7,906 nt of DNA from Caldilineaceae bacterium (GCA_024643705.1 JAHEML010000137.1:1-7906), one strand, 5' to 3'; counted from the stretch's first letter, positions 1-7,242 are shown. The notes: generated from the sequence alone by a model not told the origin. Numbers and translations: made by a program.

Positions 1-831
1 CGCTGGTTTTCGGCGGGTACTGTCGCGGCCTTTGCCCTGGGCGACACCCGAGACTTTGGCTGGCTGTTAACCAATATTGGTCGGCAGCACTTCTTTGCTG
101 GCGAAGTCGAAGCAACCATCGCCTGGTTGGAGCGGGCGTTGCACATTTTCGACGAGAAGGATCTGTTGATGGAAATGGCCTATGTTCATACAGACTTGGG
201 TACATCTCTGCGTATCTTGGATGAATCGCGCCCTGCATTGGACCAATTCTGGCTTGCCTTCGAAGCCGTGGCCCAGCTTGGCGACCAGCTCTCCTTGGCA
301 ACAGCCTATATCAACCTGGGCAGCGCCTATTTTAGTATGGACAACCACGAAAAGGCGATCGAACAGCAGCGCAAGGCCCTGCGCATTGCCCTGCGCCGCA
401 ACAATCACATGCTCATTGCCAGTGCCCACAACAATATGGGGCTGGCATTGGAAGGAATGGAACGCTTCGCCGATGCGCACCAAGCCTATCAGAATGCCCT
501 GGCCGTCTTCCAAAGAATGGACGACGAAGCAGGCATCAGCACCTGCTACAACAATCTCGGCTCTGTGGCCTATGCCAGCCAAAAATTCGACGAAGCGCTG
601 GAATGGTACGAGAAAGACCTAGCGCTTTCCGAGCGACGTGGGGCCTGGATGGATAAAGCAGCCACCTTGCACAACCTGGGCCACGTGGCTCTGGAACAAA
701 AAAACAGTACCCAAGCCCGCAGCTATTTCGAGCGCAGCCGAGACCTCTACGCCGCCTTTCAACTGGCCGACTACGTGGCAGAAGAAGACGACATGCTCGA
801 TTACGTGGCATCCCTGGAGGAAAGCCAATAG
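1..831 (+). CDS. Tetratricopeptide-repeat protein, C-terminal part (5' end outside window)
   Basis: The reading frame is open from the first base to the TAG at 829-831, giving 276 residues without a credible start, so the gene begins upstream. It contains six consecutive TPR units with a constant 40-residue pitch. The helix-A signatures TNIG, TDLG, INLG, NNMG, NNLG and HNLG fall at residues 24, 64, 104, 144, 184 and 224 of this fragment, and the helix-B part follows the pattern A-I-x-x-x-x-x-A-L (for example EKAIEQQRKALRIA). The 40-residue pitch, longer than the canonical 34, is the TPR_12 style found in kinesin light chain and in large bacterial MalT/SARP/NB-ARC-type regulators. The protein ends in an acidic tail (EEDDMLDYVASLEE). 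TPR arrays are protein-binding scaffolds. A regulator or ATPase domain upstream is likely but cannot be seen. No signal peptide or membrane segment is visible in this part. It is separated from groES by 285 bp and is probably an independent transcription unit. Confidence 0.9.
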   Translation, partial: RWFSAGTVAAFALGDTRDFGWLLTNIGRQHFFAGEVEATIAWLERALHIFDEKDLLMEMAYVHTDLGTSLRILDESRPALDQFWLAFEAVAQLGDQLSLATAYINLGSAYFSMDNHEKAIEQQRKALRIALRRNNHMLIASAHNNMGLALEGMERFADAHQAYQNALAVFQRMDDEAGISTCYNNLGSVAYASQKFDEALEWYEKDLALSERRGAWMDKAATLHNLGHVALEQKNSTQARSYFERSRDLYAAFQLADYVAEEDDMLDYVASLEESQ

Positions 832-956
832 TAGCCACGGGTCACATCAGACTCAACCCCCAACCCAACTGCATAACCGCACCTCGCGATGGCTCACCCC
901 AATCACCCCGCGCACAATCTCTAACAAAACGCTTATCATTTCGCCCCTATCTAGGC

Positions 957-985
957 TTGCCAACTGTGCAAAAGTGGGATACACT
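957..985 (+). promoter_or_regulatory. Putative sigma70-type promoter of groESL
   Basis: TTGCCA at 957-962 and TACACT at 980-985 are separated by exactly 17 bp and each match the -35/-10 consensus at four or more positions. The predicted start of transcription, around 991-993, falls right at the left arm of the CIRCE operator, the usual arrangement for HrcA-controlled groESL promoters. The rest of the 285-bp gap (832-956) shows no gene and no convincing terminator for the upstream TPR gene. Confidence 0.6.
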
Positions 986-992
986 GTTCTGC

Positions 993-1025
993 GGGTTAGC
1001 ACTCTCCCACCGCGAGTGCTAACCC
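993..1025 (+). promoter_or_regulatory. CIRCE operator (HrcA binding site)
   Basis: TTAGCACTC (996-1004), a 9-bp spacer and GAGTGCTAA (1014-1022) form a perfect CIRCE element. The symmetry extends by GGG/CCC, giving 12-bp arms at 993-1004 and 1014-1025. CIRCE is the operator of the heat-shock repressor HrcA, whose activity depends on GroEL. Its position just downstream of the -10 element and 91 bp before the groES ATG predicts repression at normal temperature and induction when GroEL is titrated by unfolded protein. hrcA itself is not in the window. Confidence 0.97.
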
Positions 1026-1116
1026 ATTTACCTGACAAGATACGCATATCTGCACATCTTTCAGTTGTTCTATTCATCTCAATACAAAGTCAAAGTCTGT
1101 CAAGGAGGATGAACGT

Positions 1117-1404
1117 ATGAATCTGCGCCCATTGGGCGACCGCATGGTCGTTAAACCCACCGAGCAGGAAGAAGTTACATCGTCGGGTATCTATCTGCCC
1201 GAAACCGCCAAAGAAAAGCCCCAACAGGGCAGCGTCATTGCTGTTGGTCCTGGCACCCGGGACGACGACGGCGACAGGATCGCAATGGACGTAAAGGTTG
1301 GCGACATTGTGCTGTATGCCAAGTATTCCGGCACGACCATCAAGCTCACAGGAACAGAATACCTGATCCTGAAAGAGAGCGATGTTCTGGCGATTGTTGA
1401 ATAA
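1117..1404 (+). CDS. groES: Co-chaperonin GroES (Hsp10)
   Basis: This 95-residue protein has the family's usual length. It begins with the GroES signature NLRPLGDRMVVKP and carries the mobile loop at about residues 17-35, with the GroEL-binding hydrophobic triad I25-Y26-L27 in SSGIYLPE. Then come the roof and core strands GSVIAVGPGTRDDDG and VKVGDIVLYAKYSGT, and the C-terminal LILKESDVLAIVE. GroES forms the heptameric lid that closes the GroEL folding chamber in the cytoplasm. The ATG is fixed by a strong Shine-Dalgarno sequence, AAGGAGG at 1102-1108, eight bases upstream. It is the first gene of the CIRCE-controlled operon, and groEL follows after 160 bp. The triad is IYL instead of the E. 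coli IVL, a common variation. Nothing suggests truncation. Confidence 0.98.
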   Translation: MNLRPLGDRMVVKPTEQEEVTSSGIYLPETAKEKPQQGSVIAVGPGTRDDDGDRIAMDVKVGDIVLYAKYSGTTIKLTGTEYLILKESDVLAIVE

Positions 1405-1420
1405 TATCGTTGTCCAGAGG

Positions 1421-1476
1421 TGTTTTGTTCGGTGAGCTTTTGACGTTACTTAAGCTCTTGAATCCACAACAAAACA
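1421..1476 (+). repeat. Nested inverted repeat in the groES-groEL gap
   Basis: The 9-bp arms TGTTTTGTT (1421-1429) and AACAAAACA (1468-1476) are exact reverse complements. Inside them lies a second 6-bp pair, GAGCTT (1434-1439) and AAGCTC (1452-1457). In the groESL mRNA this could fold into a long two-level hairpin shortly after the groES stop. The outer stem is A/U-rich and there is no U-run after it, so it does not look like a normal intrinsic terminator. A processing or stability element is possible. Confidence 0.6.
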
Positions 1477-1486
1477 TAATCGAATG

Positions 1487-1518
1487 ATATTCGGTGTAAG
1501 AACCGGACCGAAGCATAT
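1487..1518 (+). repeat. Second stem-loop upstream of groEL
   Basis: TTCGGT (1490-1495) and ACCGAA (1507-1512) are reverse complements around an 11-base loop, with a possible extension by ATA/TAT outside. The structure ends about 30 bases before the groEL Shine-Dalgarno sequence (AAGGAG, 1548-1553). Together with the nested repeat at 1421-1476 it means much of the 160-bp gap may be structured in the RNA. The function is unknown. Confidence 0.45.
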
Positions 1519-1564
1519 ACTTTTGAATGTTGCCTAGAGAACCTGTCAAGGAGAAACTGTCGAT

Positions 1565-3211
<1,647 letters not shown>

Positions 3212-3248
3212 ATCCCCATTGGGATTGCGTCACAAAAACATGAATTGC

Positions 3249-3287
3249 AAAAGACGCCGGAGGGTTATCCCCTTCCGGCGTCTTTTT
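3249..3287 (+). terminator. Rho-independent terminator of groESL
   Basis: GACGCCGGA (3253-3261) pairs perfectly with TCCGGCGTC (3274-3282). AAAA before it pairs with the T-run TTTTT after it (3283-3287), and GGG/CCC continues the stem inward around a small loop. A long GC-rich stem followed by five T residues, 37 bases after the groEL stop codon, is a textbook intrinsic terminator. The A-run on the left makes it possibly active on the other strand too, although no gene approaches from that side nearby. A smaller hairpin, AATCCC/GGGATT at 3211-3226, overlaps the last base of the groEL stop codon. Confidence 0.93.
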
Positions 3288-3363
3288 GATTGGCAGAACC
3301 AAGTGAAAACCAATGTTCATTTGGCCGGAAATAAGTTTCAAGCAGTATTTGATTAAAACGTAG

Positions 3364-3382
3364 GGCAGGTTTCTTACCTGCC
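3364..3382. repeat. REP-like inverted repeat
   Basis: GGCAGGT (3364-3370) and ACCTGCC (3376-3382) are perfect reverse complements around the 5-base loop TTCTT. Short GGGCAGGT.../...ACCTGCC hairpins of this kind are often dispersed in intergenic DNA of environmental bacteria. Whether it is repeated in this genome cannot be seen, as only one copy is in the window. Confidence 0.6.
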
Positions 3383-3451
3383 ATCCTTCGGTTGATCACC
3401 TCGGCACCGATAAGCCCGACCAAGAAAAGCCGCACACATCAAATTCGTATC

Positions 3452-3495
3452 GTCCGTGCAATCCGTGCAATCCGTGCAATCCGTGCAATCCGTGT
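3452..3495. repeat. 9-bp tandem repeat (ATCCGTGCA)n
   Basis: Nearly five tandem copies of ATCCGTGCA are present. The first, at 3452-3460, begins with G instead of A. Three perfect copies follow at 3461-3487, and then a partial copy (ATCCGTG) at 3488-3494. There are no spacers, so this is a simple minisatellite and not a CRISPR array. Such arrays commonly change copy number by slippage. It lies about 150 bp upstream of the ceramidase-like gene, outside the likely promoter. Confidence 0.9.
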
Positions 3496-3561
3496 TCAAC
3501 ACATCTCCGTGTCACCCAGTCGGGGAAAAAGTGGACAAATCAAGGCCCACAAGCTACCCTG

Positions 3562-3589
3562 TTGACAAGAATCCACAGCAACAAACAAT
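3562..3589 (+). promoter_or_regulatory. Possible promoter of the accessory operon
   Basis: A perfect -35 hexamer TTGACA (3562-3567) is followed after 16 bp by AACAAT (3584-3589), which matches four of the six -10 positions but lacks the important first T. It would start transcription roughly 45 bases before the ATG at 3643. It is the only reasonable candidate in the gene-free stretch, but the weak -10 keeps confidence low. Confidence 0.35.
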
Positions 3590-3642
3590 CCGCACCCATC
3601 GACCCGTGTCTCCCATTCACCGCCCACCAATAGGACACACCT

Positions 3643-3666
3643 ATGTCAACAACTATGTCAACAACT
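3643..3666 (+). repeat. 12-bp tandem duplication containing the start codon
   Basis: ATGTCAACAACT occurs twice in direct succession (3643-3654 and 3655-3666) at the very beginning of the ceramidase-like gene, so the protein begins MSTTMSTT. Either ATG could be used, and the weak AGGA Shine-Dalgarno sequence sits seven bases before the first. It is an in-frame duplication that leaves the gene intact. Confidence 0.9.
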
Positions 3667-5094
3667 ACACGCAAAACCCCATCTTCTCACCTCCGTTTTG
3701 GCACAGCCCGGGCTGATATCACCCAACCCGTGGGCATCTATCACCGCATGTGGGGCGCGGCCAGCCACGACAAGGCAGCGGGCGTCCATCGCCCCCTCTA
3801 TGCCGACGCTCTTGCACTCCGCCCCCTTCACGGTGATGGGCTGGGGCTGCTGCGCCTGCTCATCGATCTGGTCGGGTTGGGCAAAAACGAACTGGATGAA
3901 TTGGTGCAAACAGCCGCCGCGGCCAGCGGAATGCCAGCCGAGAACGTGGTCGTCACCTTCTCCCACACCCATTCGGCGGGGATGATGACGCCCGATCGCA
4001 TCCCTCTGCCCGGCGGCGATCTGATCCCCGGCTATCTGGCTGAATTGAACGCAACTGTGGCCCGTATCAGTCGCGAGGCTGTGGAACGCACGCAAGAAGC
4101 TGTTATTTCATACGCAAGGGGCCGCTGTGGCATGGCGGCCAACCGGGACTGTTGGGACGACCAACGGGCCATTTTCGTCTGCGGCTACAACGCCACCACC
4201 CCCGCCGACGACACCCTGCTGGTGGGTCGGGTGACAGATACAAATGGAAATCCCTTGGCAACCCTGGTCAATTATGCCTGCCACCCCACAACCCTTGCGT
4301 GGGAGAACCAACTCATCAGCCCAGACTATGTGGGCAGCCTGCGCGAAAGTGTGGAAGAAGCCACCGGCGCGCCCTGCCTCTTCCTGCTGGGGGCCTGCGG
4401 TGAACTGGGGCCGACAAATGGTTTTGTGGGTGATACAGCCGTGGCCGACCGCAACGGGCGCGAGGTAGCCTACGCTGCTCTCTCCGCTCTTGCCAGCCTG
4501 GGGCCACCCGCGGCAGACTTTGCCTATACCGGGCCGGTTGTCTCCGGGGCCACCTTGGGCGCGTGGGCCTTCACCCCCCACGATGACGCCCGAATCGCAG
4601 AAACCAGCCGCATGAATGGCGGCGGCTTTGCTGTCAACCTCTCGACCAAAGCCATGCCAAACCCGGACACACTCAGCGCCGAACTGGAGGAACGAGAAAC
4701 CCAATGGCAGGAAGCCATTGACAAAGGTGATGACGTGACAGCCAGAGACGCCAGAGCACAGGCCGAACGAGCGCGCCGCTGGTTGGCCCGCCTGCGCCAC
4801 ATCCCCAGCGGTGGCACAGCCCCAGTTCACTGCTCGGTCTACCGGCTGGGCGACGCGGTCTGGGTCACCTGTGGCGGCGAACCGTACAGCCTTTTGCAAA
4901 CCGAGCTGCGCCACCGTTTCCCCAATACGACAATTTTCGTCTCACCCCTTTCCGGCGATATGCACGTTGCCTACCTTCTGCCACGGGACCGCTACGGCCT
5001 GGGGCTGTATCAAGAAGAGCCGTCGATCCTGGCTCCCGGCTGCCTGGAAGCGCTGATCGAGGCGATTGGCGAACGGATCGCAGCATTGGGGTGA
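3643..5094 (+). CDS. Neutral/alkaline ceramidase-family (catalytic domain) hydrolase, cytosolic, function unknown
   Basis: The 483 residues carry hallmarks of the neutral/alkaline non-lysosomal ceramidase N-terminal domain: the opening strand FGTARADITQPVG (19-31), SHTHS (107-111), YACHP (211-215), GGEP (411-414) and GDMHVAYLLP (438-447). By order and spacing H108, H214, E413 and Y444 correspond to the zinc ligands H97, H204, E411 and Y448 that I recall for Pseudomonas ceramidase. The segment normally containing the catalytic serine (GDVSPN) reads GELGPT here, with G256 at the serine position, so true ceramidase activity is doubtful. There is no signal peptide (the start is MSTTMSTTTRKTPSS), and the extra C-terminal domain of secreted ceramidases is missing, so a cytosolic metallohydrolase is inferred. 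Residues 342-386 form a charged, probably helical insert. The ATG has only a weak AGGA (3632-3635) upstream, and M5 is an equally possible start. It is probably the first gene of an operon with the M20 hydrolase, 93 bp downstream. Confidence 0.8.
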   Translation: MSTTMSTTTRKTPSSHLRFGTARADITQPVGIYHRMWGAASHDKAAGVHRPLYADALALRPLHGDGLGLLRLLIDLVGLGKNELDELVQTAAAASGMPAENVVVTFSHTHSAGMMTPDRIPLPGGDLIPGYLAELNATVARISREAVERTQEAVISYARGRCGMAANRDCWDDQRAIFVCGYNATTPADDTLLVGRVTDTNGNPLATLVNYACHPTTLAWENQLISPDYVGSLRESVEEATGAPCLFLLGACGELGPTNGFVGDTAVADRNGREVAYAALSALASLGPPAADFAYTGPVVSGATLGAWAFTPHDDARIAETSRMNGGGFAVNLSTKAMPNPDTLSAELEERETQWQEAIDKGDDVTARDARAQAERARRWLARLRHIPSGGTAPVHCSVYRLGDAVWVTCGGEPYSLLQTELRHRFPNTTIFVSPLSGDMHVAYLLPRDRYGLGLYQEEPSILAPGCLEALIEAIGERIAALG

Positions 5095-5175
5095 TCCAAG
5101 CGCAAAAGGAAGATGGAGATTGAGAGATTGGGGAATTGACGGGCCGATGAATCGACCAATCCTTACCCCCCAAAA

Positions 5176-5181
5176 AAGGAG
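5176..5181 (+). promoter_or_regulatory. Strong ribosome binding site of the M20 hydrolase gene
   Basis: AAGGAG is preceded by an A-run and lies six bases before the ATG at 5188, which fixes this start. The rest of the 93-bp gap (5095-5175) has degenerate GAGATTG-like repeats and no clear promoter or terminator, in keeping with co-transcription from the upstream gene. Confidence 0.85.
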
Positions 5182-5187
5182 AACACC

Positions 5188-6354
5188 ATGATCAACAATA
5201 ATCTCATCTCGTTTACCCAGGATTTGGTGCGTATTCCCAGCCTGAGCGGGCAAGAGGGCGGCGTGGCCCAGCGGATGCAGCAGGAAATGGTCGCGCTCGG
5301 TTTTGACCAGGTGTGGAGTGATGAGTGCGGCAATGTGATCGGCGTGGTGGAAGGGAGCGCGCCAGGGCCGACCATTCTATTCGACGCCCATACAGACACC
5401 GTGGGTGTTTCGCCCGGCGTGCCCTGGGAACGTGCCCCCCACAGCGGCGACGTGGCCGACGGCGCGCTCCATGGACGGGGCAGTGCGGACATGAAAGGCG
5501 CGCTGGCCGCGATGGTGCATGGCGTGGCTGGGCTGGATCGCAGTCGTCTGGCCGGTCGGGCCGTTGTCAGCGCGTCGGTGCTGGAAGAGGTGTTAGAAGG
5601 CGTCGCCCTGGCAAAAGTCATCCAGCAGACCGGGGCTGACTTTGTCGTCATCGGCGAAGCCACAGAATTACAGCTAGCCAGGGGTGGGCGTGGCCGGGCC
5701 GAAATCCATTTGGAGACGATTGGCCGCCCCTCCCATTCGTCAGCGCCCCATCTGGGCCGCAACGCGGTGCTGGATATGCTGCGGGTAGTGGCCGCGGTGG
5801 AGTCGATCCAATTGCCCAGCCACCCGCTGATGGGCCCCGCCATCCTGGCCCTCACCGACATCATCTCCGACCCCTACCCCGGCCATTCGGTCATTCCCAG
5901 CATCTGCCGGGCCACCTATGACCGCCGCCTGCTCCCCGGCGAAAGCGCAGATGATGTGCTCTCGGTCATCGCGGGTCGGGCCGATCTGGCCGACATCAGC
6001 CTCAATACCACCATCGGTGTAGGCGCATATACCAGCCACACGGGTTTCACATTCACCCAGGAAAAATTCTTCCCTGCCTGGGAGTTGGCCAAGGAAGATG
6101 CGTTTGTGCAGACCGCGCTCGGTGCCCTGCATCGCAGTGGCATCGAAGCCGAGACCGGAGCCTATCGTTTCTGCACCAATGCGGCCTACAGCGCGGGCGT
6201 GGCGGGTATTCCCACTCTGGGCTTTGGCCCTGGCGCCGAGCGGGACGCGCATGTGATCAACGAACGGCTGCAACTCCATGAACTGCTGGCCGCAGCGCAG
6301 GGTTACGCGGCCATCGCCAATGCACTGCTGGAAAGATCAACGCAAAGACGCTAA
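5188..6354 (+). CDS. M20 family metallohydrolase, YgeY-like
   Basis: The 388 residues show the complete M20 (ArgE/DapE/CPG2) di-zinc site: H68 and D70 in FDAHTDTVG, D101 in GRGSADMKG, general base E133 and ligand E134 in LEEV, E157 in IGEATE, and H355 in AHVINER. The dimerisation (lid) domain spans about residues 170-285, with RGRAEIHLETIGRPSHSSAPHLGRNAV. The wording around the motifs (VRIPSLSGQE, YDRRLLPGES, FFPAW, GFGPG) is closest, from memory, to the YgeY subfamily often named selenium metabolism-linked hydrolase, rather than to ArgE or DapE. These enzymes hydrolyse amide bonds of N-acyl or carbamoyl-type substrates in the cytosol; the substrate here is unknown. No diaminopropionate lyase or carbamoyltransferase partner lies beside it as in the E. 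coli ygeWXY cluster. The last residues (STQRR) and the TAA are encoded by a repeat element at 6339-6424. The next gene starts 101 bp downstream. Confidence 0.9.
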   Translation: MINNNLISFTQDLVRIPSLSGQEGGVAQRMQQEMVALGFDQVWSDECGNVIGVVEGSAPGPTILFDAHTDTVGVSPGVPWERAPHSGDVADGALHGRGSADMKGALAAMVHGVAGLDRSRLAGRAVVSASVLEEVLEGVALAKVIQQTGADFVVIGEATELQLARGGRGRAEIHLETIGRPSHSSAPHLGRNAVLDMLRVVAAVESIQLPSHPLMGPAILALTDIISDPYPGHSVIPSICRATYDRRLLPGESADDVLSVIAGRADLADISLNTTIGVGAYTSHTGFTFTQEKFFPAWELAKEDAFVQTALGALHRSGIEAETGAYRFCTNAAYSAGVAGIPTLGFGPGAERDAHVINERLQLHELLAAAQGYAAIANALLERSTQRR

Positions 6355-6424
6355 GACGCAAAGGGACGGAGACGCAAAAAACCAGACAGCCCTTCGCGTC
6401 TTTGCTTCCCCGCGTCTTTGCGTT
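6339..6424. repeat. Inverted GCAAAGACGC repeat overlapping the end of the M20 gene
   Basis: AACGCAAAGACGC (6339-6351) and GCGTCTTTGCGTT (6412-6424) are perfect 13-bp reverse complements. A second copy of GCGTCTTTGC lies at 6396-6405, and further GACGCAAA pieces lie at 6355-6362 and 6371-6378. The element looks like the dispersed GCAAAGACGC intergenic repeats of many environmental bacteria. It provides the stop codon of the M20 gene (TAA, 6352-6354) and may form a hairpin before the next gene. There is no transposase and no clear target duplication. Confidence 0.85.
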
Positions 6425-6455
6425 AAATTTTTGCCATTTACAGGAGCTACAGTCA

Positions 6456-7223
6456 ATGATCCGTCCCGGATTGGTTTCAATTACTTTTCGCAAGCTCGCG
6501 CCCCGTCAAATTGTCGATCTGGTTGTGCAGGCCGGGCTGGATGGAATTGAATGGGGTGGGGATGTCCACGCGCCCCATGGGGACATGGCCGCGGCGCGGG
6601 AGATTGCCCAAATGACTTCCGATGCAGGGCTGGCAATGCCCACCTACGGATCATACTATCGGGTGGGTCACCCAGATGAGGTCAACTTTGCGGATGTACT
6701 GGCAAGCGCCGTGGCGTTGGGCACGCCGAGCATTCGGGTGTGGGCGGGCAAGAGTGGATCAGCCGAGGCAGACGCGGCCTATTGGGATAGGATTGTGGCG
6801 GACAGCCGCCGGATTGTAGAGATGGCAGCGGAAGAAGGGGTCGCCATTGCCTACGAATTCCACGGTAACACCCTCACCGACACAGCCGAGTCGGCCCGCC
6901 GCTTGCTGGAAACGGTGGATCGCCGCAACCTGCACACACTTTGGCAGCCGCCCAAAGGCTCGACAGTGGAAGAAAACCAGGCCGGGATCGACACAATCGC
7001 GCCCTGGCTCGGCCACATCCACGCGTTTGCCTGGCGGATCGAAAAGGGGCAGACGATCCGCCTGCCCCTGAGTGACCATAAAATTCAGTGGAAAGAGTAT
7101 CTGGCCCGCATCGACAAGCTGGGTGGCGAACGCTTCGCCCTATTGGAGTTTGTGCAGGGAGACGAGCCGGACCGGTTTTTGGAAGATGCAGCCACGTTGC
7201 GGCGCTGGCTTGTTGAGATTTGA
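6456..7223 (+). CDS. Sugar phosphate isomerase/epimerase-like TIM-barrel protein
   Basis: This 255-residue protein belongs to the xylose isomerase-like TIM-barrel group (AP endonuclease 2 fold). Barrel strands recognised in order are PGLVSITF (4-11), GLDGIEWGG (27-35), IRVWAGKSG (93-101), GVAIAYEFHGNTLTDT (128-143), LHTLWQPPKGS (159-169), LGHIHAFAW (185-193) and RFALLEFVQGDEP (226-238). Likely metal ligands are E134, H187 or H189, and E231. The strand that normally supplies an Asp ligand reads WQPP (163-166), so the site is atypical. Such proteins isomerise or epimerise sugars and keto-sugars in the cytosol; the exact reaction cannot be told. ATG 6456 is chosen because CAGGAG (6441-6446) lies nine bases upstream; the frame is open to a TTG at 6402, but those 18 residues are repeat-derived. 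It is probably the third gene of the operon and is followed by a hairpin and the convergent uxaC. Confidence 0.85.
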   Translation: MIRPGLVSITFRKLAPRQIVDLVVQAGLDGIEWGGDVHAPHGDMAAAREIAQMTSDAGLAMPTYGSYYRVGHPDEVNFADVLASAVALGTPSIRVWAGKSGSAEADAAYWDRIVADSRRIVEMAAEEGVAIAYEFHGNTLTDTAESARRLLETVDRRNLHTLWQPPKGSTVEENQAGIDTIAPWLGHIHAFAWRIEKGQTIRLPLSDHKIQWKEYLARIDKLGGERFALLEFVQGDEPDRFLEDAATLRRWLVEI

Positions 7224-7241
7224 CCACTGAGATTTGACCAT
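7214..7241. repeat. 14-bp tandem duplication at the stop codon of the TIM-barrel gene
   Basis: TGAGATTTGACCAC (7214-7227) is directly followed by TGAGATTTGACCAT (7228-7241), which differs only in the last base. The first copy contains the gene's TGA stop (7221-7223), and the duplicate lies beyond it. It appears to be a small slippage duplication that does not change the protein. Confidence 0.85.
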
Positions 7242-7242
7242 A

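Larger units (their letters stand above)
3288..3642. other. Gene-free stretch between groEL and the ceramidase-like gene
   Basis: No credible coding sequence is seen between the groEL terminator and the ATG at 3643. An open frame at 3456-3716 encodes only a tripeptide repeat followed by low-complexity text and overlaps the next gene, so it is not called. The stretch holds an inverted repeat (3364-3382), a 9-bp tandem repeat (3452-3495) and a possible promoter (3562-3589). It is the boundary between the housekeeping chaperonin operon and the accessory metabolic genes. Confidence 0.8.

Noticed and set aside
127..129. TTG as the start of the TPR gene
   Set aside because: The frame is open to the first base, and the upstream residues contain a complete additional TPR unit in register with the 40-residue pitch.
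1440..1488. Independent groEL promoter starting with TTGACG at 1440
   Set aside because: No acceptable -10 hexamer is found 16-18 bp downstream; TTGAAT at 1458 likewise lacks a -10 at proper spacing.
3452..3495. CRISPR-like array
   Set aside because: The units are 9 bp long and directly adjacent with no spacers, and no cas gene is nearby.
3456..3716. Plus-strand open frame beginning with a QSV tripeptide repeat
   Set aside because: The repeat is just the translation of the 9-bp tandem array, the rest is low-complexity, and it overlaps the better supported gene starting at 3643. It has no ribosome binding site.
3643..5094. Calling this gene a true ceramidase
   Set aside because: The serine of the GDVSPN motif is replaced by glycine, and the secretion signal and C-terminal domain are absent, so only the fold family is claimed.
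6339..6424. Insertion sequence or MITE insertion
   Set aside because: The arms are short, there is no transposase and no clear target-site duplication. It is kept only as an inverted repeat.
6402..6455. Upstream TTG start extending the TIM-barrel protein by 18 residues
   Set aside because: The extension is encoded by the GCAAAGACGC repeat and has no ribosome binding site, whereas ATG 6456 has CAGGAG nine bases upstream.
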